Part shown: in pieces, positions 58,180 through 64,000 of the stretch | Layout of the letters: each line of letters opens with the position of its first letter | How positions within the stretch are numbered: position 1 is the first letter of the stretch | Assembly: GCF_910592395.1 (NCBI RefSeq) | Contig: NC_088313.1 | Location: 1,428,501-1,492,500 of the forward strand | DNA from: Lineus longissimus | Taxonomy: Eukaryota > Nemertea > Pilidiophora > Heteronemertea > Lineidae | Direction: 5' to 3' | DNA: 64,000 nucleotides | Program-made: the position numbers and the translations under genes | The notes under the pieces: model-generated | Seen by the model: only the letters and a program-made list of their open reading frames with translations | Databases searched by the model: none | What the model was told of the DNA's origin: nothing

Positions 58180-58530
58180 TTTTCCATTTTGTATCTTATG
58201 AGGGGCTCTTTGTGTATTTATATGTATTATGTTGACCTGTCATTGCGTCACATTTAAAATAGGAATTTGAATCCAAGTTTAAACTATCAAGTCTACCGCG
58301 TGAACCGCTCATGCCATGCCTGCTTTGCGTCACAATTGAAATAAAAATAGGAATTTGCATCAAGCCCAAGGATCAAGTTTAAAGTGAACAATTCCCGCCA
58401 CCAGGCTTGTATTTTATACTTTGACCTTAGAATATAATTTGTTCCCATCATGTATTCTATGAGTTGCTGTTTAGGTATTTACATGTATCATGTTAAACTG
58501 TCATGCCATTTCTATTTAGTTGGCATGTGA
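58180..58530 (+). repeat. Diverged duplicated segment
   Basis: Two related segments lie near 58190-58290 and 58315-58530. Shared blocks include TGCGTCACA, ATAGGAATTTG, CAAGTTTAAA and a TATTCTATGAG...ATGTATCATGTTAA-like stretch. They are too diverged to set unit borders. Confidence 0.5.
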
Positions 58531-61500
58531 GGAAAATATACGACTGAGGTTCAGAAAATGTATACCCCTACTCGCTATTGTAAAAACGCTTAGGGTGTTT
58601 TTTAGCATTTAGGAATACAGGATACATGTATGTTGATTGAAAGACTATTTGCTAAACGTTATCAAGTTACAAACAAAATACATAGGTATCTGCTGCCAAA
58701 CAAGGATGGGTGAAATATGAACCGTATTCTGTTAGGTTTGCAATATGGAGAACCTTTCCTGTACCGCTGATATCGGCAGCTGGAAAGCAATTTATGACTA
58801 AAATGTTGAGATTACATCATTTTATGACCATACAAATTAGCAATCGTGTTAAGCCTGTCCTTTGTAGCAAAATCCTACATACAACAAAATGGAAAAACTG
58901 ACTTTGACCATTTTGGCCATGGCAATATAAAGCAATCACTTTGGAAAACAGCAGGCGAAACGTCGACCATGCAACCTCGTACACGTCCTTGCTCTGCGTC
59001 TAATAAAGACATCATCGCCAAACTGATAACAACTTTGACCCGGAGAAACAACAATGCATTCAACATGTTCATGACTGGGTACAGTGCAAACTGACCTTTG
59101 CAATTCACGAACGGATACTTCGTGAAGTCATTTTTTACGGAGGTGTTAAAGTTACCCGGTGGCTTGAGACACCGTAATCCGGTGACAAAATGGACGGCCA
59201 CGTCTTAGGGCCCGGGGTCAGCAAACCTACTGTCGCTAAAATATCTGTGTGCGTGTTCTAAAATCAAATTTCCCCAAATTAATAGCTCCTATCATAAATA
59301 TAATTGCCAGTGTCATAAAGAGGGTATAGTATTCATTGACAAGCGGGGTTCCTTTGCGTTTTAAGTCTAAAGAATGCATGATGTATCTCCTCTGAACCAA
59401 ATCCTATAGGGTGGGTCGGACTATTTACTTAGTGTGCGAGTATTCGTTCAGACTTTCAGGGGACTTTCAGAGGCAGCAAACCGTAAACAAATCTGCTTAC
59501 AGTTGACCTGTTTTCACGACAATAAATGAACTATAATATACATCATCATTTGTCAGCGGATATTAAGGCATTAAGTTAAACTGCCCAACAATTTTCTTAT
59601 TTGTGGCCACGTTACTTATGCGTTTGATTAATGCTTGCACGATGGAAAAATAAATACGTAAACGTGTGTTCTTCATTTAAAATGGCCCCAGGCCCGATTC
59701 GCGCAACAGGGATCTTGATTTTCGGTGATAAAGGCATTTATGCTTATTTTACGGGACATTAACCACGAGCGCTTCTCATTCATGCCACATCATTATGCTA
59801 TAGGCCTACAAACCGATGAATGAAACACCGTTATGGGCAAATTTTGCAAAGCTTTCCTCGATGAAAAGTCCCCTGTCAACACAAACACTATTAGCGAACG
59901 ACAAAGAGATAGCTATATCGTAAAGATATCAAAACTCTATTGGAATTTCAGATGGGATTTTTAAAGGAAAATATTGAAGTACCTTTTAATGAGCGGTTTC
60001 TATAGCGAATGGCTAATATTTTGATGAGATATCACTGCACCTGCAAACCTATGTATGGTGAATTTTGTTGCAATTAATTATTTGAAATCATAGTACATGT
60101 ACTTTTTTTCAAAGTACATACTAGTATTACATGTTTGTACCACATTCAATTTTGATAACGGGTGAGACGGGTCAAGAACTCGTGTGTTTGTTTAAACGTT
60201 ACCATAACATTCACCAGTACCGTGTACTAAAGGTTTTTACAGCCACAACAAATATGCACCCATCGGAGATATTTCGGTAGAGTGATCTCCCTGAAGGTTT
60301 TGGAGATTCTGAAAAACTTCGAAAGTTTTTTTGTTTCGTTAAAAACACCTCAGTCTATGAGGTGCATATTCGTATCCGCCGAAAAATCGTTCAGGTTTTT
60401 CAAAAGCTGAAGGACCTAATATCTATTTTAGTGTACATGACCCATGTACGATTTATCACAGCATGCGGAGTATGAAGAGGACATATACATAGACTGCTTA
60501 CTAAATAATCATGAATTGCACTCAGTCTACTTCAAATCCCGAAAATCCTTTTCGCACACCTCGCGAAAGGAGTATCCCTGAACTCAATTCCCGTGGAGTC
60601 CTATATTGAAATTCAGATGAAATGAGTTCAATTTTCAATTTTACAGTAATCCTAAGGCATACTCACGGTACTTATGTCACCATTGGAGGTGTTCGTATGG
60701 CAAAATCTAAACGAAATTTACGATTTAAATACTGAAAATACTCACCTCTTCATGATATATATCCAGACATCAGCAACATCCGTTTGCTATCCAGCTTTTA
60801 TGGAGTCAGGATATACTTGTATCATAACCATGTAGAGCAAAACTCGGGTGGAAATTCTGGTCAAAATACTCAGCTGAAATTAGATTTTTTGAGATCTTGG
60901 ATCAGCTGGCGAAAATGATCTGATTTTTCCGCCATGAAGAAATACTTCGCCTAAAAGCCTGCAGGATGTTTCAATAGATCTCAACTGTTACTTTTTAAAA
61001 TTTAAATTGAATGTTGCAAAACTCCTGCTGCTGGTTCAACCAGAATGTATCACATATCATTTACTGCTTATTTTGAGTTGATACTCATAATAGGTCACGC
61101 CAATGCTACCGCGTACTGATCTTTGATGTGCTGCAAATCTACAAAAAAACACTCAGTTCATGTTCATCATAGACCTCTCATTCTGTTCTACAAGACATCG
61201 TCACAAGGGGTGACTTCGAACAATGGGCCACGGATAGCGCCCCCTTGGAAAGAATTGTTGTGATGCGAAACACCTGTAGCCGCGTGTTCAAAGTTACCAT
61301 GACCTTGGCATATGACTTTTAGTTACTCAACGGACTTCTCTAAATGATAGGGACGACACCATCTCCGCCTTGGAACACTTTTCAATGTTTCCCCTCCGTT
61401 CCCTGACGCCCGCTAGTGCCTCTACCCCTCCCAAACAACCTCATCGTTTCCTCATCAACAGCAGATTACCTAATGGCCAACTACAGACCGTAATCCGCGA

Positions 61501-63525
61501 CAGAGCCTGCACTATCCGTGGCCAACCCTGGGGACCACTCTCAAACATCTGACACATCTTCCCCCAACAAATTTGCAAGCTGCTTTCTCCGTGACGATTA
61601 AGCAAAATCCTCTTCTCATTCTCGACTTATAAAGACCCCATTTGTCGTTGATACGTCTTCATTAAGTCAGTAATTCATTACCCTCCCGATGGTGATCCCT
61701 TGAGCACTGGCAACAATGAACATGATGAATAGAACGATCTCATTTAGTCGATACATTAGATTACAGAAGAGCTTCTGAAATATTGCATTTGGTTTAAGAT
61801 GCGTGGATTCTTTACCATCAAACTTCCAGTTAACGCGTTATCCGTATTAGCCGATGTGATGACAGACCTCTCCTGACCGGGACCAAATTGGATCACCCCC
61901 GCTTCAGTTACCGCTACCGATTCGATTACCGAAGTGAATCTCGGCTTTGTTGGATAAAATATCAAATTTAAAATCAATTTCCCACTCCAATCACCAATTG
62001 CTTCCATTGGAAACAACTTAGCCAGATCGCTATACGATTGCTTCATCTATTTGCCAAGTAATGTAATTGTCCGGGCCTCACTGATGGGGCTAAATTCTCA
62101 GCTGGTTCTTCGTTCTGCAATACCATAGCTCAAGGAGAGGGGCAGTGGAAAGCAGTCAGCAGCTCGACGGGTCTTTGACTTTTCTTTAATATTTTGATTT
62201 GTCAAGGCTTCCCAACTGGCCAAGGAAACGATATCAGTAACACATTTGCGCCTGCTTTTGAAGACAAGGGTTGACTCTCTGAACGCCCCGGCGAATCAGT
62301 GTCGTATTGAGCCACGGATACGCCTCCCCTCCGCGATGTTACATGTAAGGATCTGATTTGCGCGGGAAAAGCAACAAGGCCCAGAAAAAGTGAGGAAAAA
62401 AGGCCTCCAATGTCCGATGTACAGACGCTGCGCGTTTGGGCCACGAAGGCGAACGAGAACTGGCCACGAAGGCGAACGAGACGTGGGAACTCCTTGACGA
62501 GTTCCCCGGCCTTGTCTCCTAACATATTGTCATTGATTACAAGTTATCGGTGCCCCCCCCCCCCCCCATGGTGGATTCCCAGCCCGCTACATGCCATGCC
62601 CTCTACCCATACCCCCTCCTTCACCTTTGAGGGTCTTCCCGCCAGCTCCGGATGCAATTGCAGAGCCACTCCCCCAAGCAGGCAAGACCGTAGACGTTCA
62701 ATGGCCGACAAGTCCCCTGGTAAGTGCGGCATCACACCCCAATCTTAACACCTTCTCCCGAGACCAGAACGCTTGAAATATTCATCATTTAGTTAATGCT
62801 ATCCTGTCATTATATAGAGTAAGAGAAAATTTGCCTTGTGAAACATTAATGAACTATTCGGTGGAAATAACAGGGGCGAGGATATTGTACCTCTGGGCCT
62901 TGTTTACTGCGTAGACCGGCCGTTTCATTTAAACGCCAAATCCCGTGACGCCGATCGAGAATCAGACTTCTCATAACAAATGATGAAAATTAAAAGCCGT
63001 GAATTTATCGGTGATTTGGGTATAAGGAATCGCGATTCTGAGGAAGTCATTTATTAGGGTTAGAGTGGATAGAGTGATTGCGCGGAGACTGGGCTAAGCG
63101 TATAAGGAGACAGAGTCAGAAGACGTTATGGAAACAAATGCGCTGCTTACTCCCATTTGTCGAGATTGCCGGCAACAATTTATAAATGATGAAGAATTTA
63201 TTGCACAACTTTGTCTTCATAAATACTAAATTAGTTTCTCTCAGTTGGTAATATTTGCTAGTTATGGAGATAATATGCCAACACCGCATTAGGGAGCCAT
63301 CCCGTCTAATTATGGCCGTCATATTGCTAGAGGAGACGTGATTTTTGTTGATGATCTAGCCGGAATTCTGAGGAGGGAAAATTGGGTGATAACTTAGCCT
63401 GTTTACTGGGATCGGGGAGGCAATTTGACACATTAGGCGGGTCTGATGTGAGCGCTGTCGAGAGGGCAATACGGGTTGTTTGCAGGGAGATATCACGAAG
63501 ACGGGTTTGTGTGATGATGGTATAT

Positions 63526-63599
63526 TGAACAACAGATTTGTCTATGATTAGTCAATGAATATCGCTTTCTGATGGATGAATCATTAAATCTGTTGTTCA
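63526..63599. repeat. Inverted repeat with 14-bp perfect arms
   Basis: TGAACAACAGATTT (63526-63539) pairs with AAATCTGTTGTTCA (63586-63599). A second short pairing, ATGATT with AATCAT, lies inside. The long irregular loop makes a miRNA precursor less likely than for the hairpin at 38881. Confidence 0.6.
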
Positions 63600-64000
63600 T
63601 ATCAGCATGATAGAGGGTGGCCAGCAAAACGAAACCAATCAATACATACCAACCAAGGTCTTGATTTCTTTGATGTCCGGATAGTTTCCGGATTTCGGGA
63701 AGTTGAAATATGTCAATGGACGTCGTAAGGCCTGATTTGACTGAAATCGTGGGCCATTGCACTCTTTTATCAGTTTATCACATGCAAACTCGAGTTCATT
63801 TGATGTTTAAGATAGCACTGCATGCAAAGAAAGCCCAAAATGCTTGGAAAGGTTGTCAGTCATGTTAGTAGGTGTATTTCACGACAAAGCTTTCATGCTT
63901 GTATGTCAAAGTAAGTATTTTAAGACATTTTAGATTTTCCGATGAAATATAAGATTTTGTTCGAATGCTGCAATTGTTGGGTGAAATCACCAAGAATCCG

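Larger units (their letters stand above)
54480..64000. other. Upstream flank of NK1 gene B, no gene supported
   Basis: Besides the listed retroposon tail, poly-G run, duplicated segment and inverted repeat, I see no exon or RNA gene. AT-rich stretches with TAATTA cores may include enhancers of gene B, but this cannot be shown here. Confidence 0.45.

Noticed and set aside
63526-63599. Inverted repeat as a microRNA precursor
   Set aside because: After 14 pairs the stem breaks into a long irregular loop; listed only as an inverted repeat.

Overview
The window looks like non-coding-rich nuclear DNA from a slow-evolving marine invertebrate. It has long AT-rich intergenic stretches, introns of 4-6 kb with GT..AG ends, minisatellites, a eukaryotic tRNA-His array with pol III terminators, MITE-like elements and only two clear protein-coding genes. 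Both genes are NK1/slouch-class (NKX1) homeobox genes on the minus strand, in tandem. From memory, cephalochordates (amphioxus) are described as having two NK1 genes (Nk1a/Nk1b), so amphioxus is my best guess. A lophotrochozoan such as a brachiopod or mollusc is not excluded.

NK1 gene A runs from 20421 to 15206 on the minus strand. Exon 1 (20112-20421) carries an Engrailed-homology-1-type repressor motif, and exon 2 (15206-15738) carries the homeodomain. The 4.4 kb intron contains an 81-bp tandem repeat. NK1 gene B has the same structure about 31 kb upstream: N-terminal exon 53439-53910, homeodomain exon 46439-46998, and a 6.4 kb intron. Both introns are in phase 1 at the equivalent place, and the joined reading frames are open. 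The homeodomains differ at two residues, while the rest of the proteins has diverged widely, so the duplication is old.

Between the genes (21.4-27.7 kb) lie eight tRNA-His(GTG) genes. The first two form an inverted pair. The other six are a head-to-tail array within a roughly 0.6-0.8 kb amplified unit that also carries five copies of a 58-60-codon reading frame, one of them broken. Further on are a perfect 26-bp foldback (34.6 kb), a tRNA-like element (36.0 kb), a pre-miRNA-sized hairpin followed by a second tRNA-like element (38.9-39.1 kb), and a 66-bp minisatellite of 13 units with an open frame (43.1 kb).

Two copies of a 369-bp terminal-inverted-repeat element lie in opposite orientations, one downstream of each NK1 gene (8.6 and 41.7 kb). 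They are about 97% identical and carry octamer, E-box and TATA-like motifs. The palindrome TACATGTA is strongly over-represented across the whole window. The remaining intergenic DNA holds no gene I can support. It probably contains cis-regulatory DNA for the two homeobox genes, which I cannot prove from one sequence.
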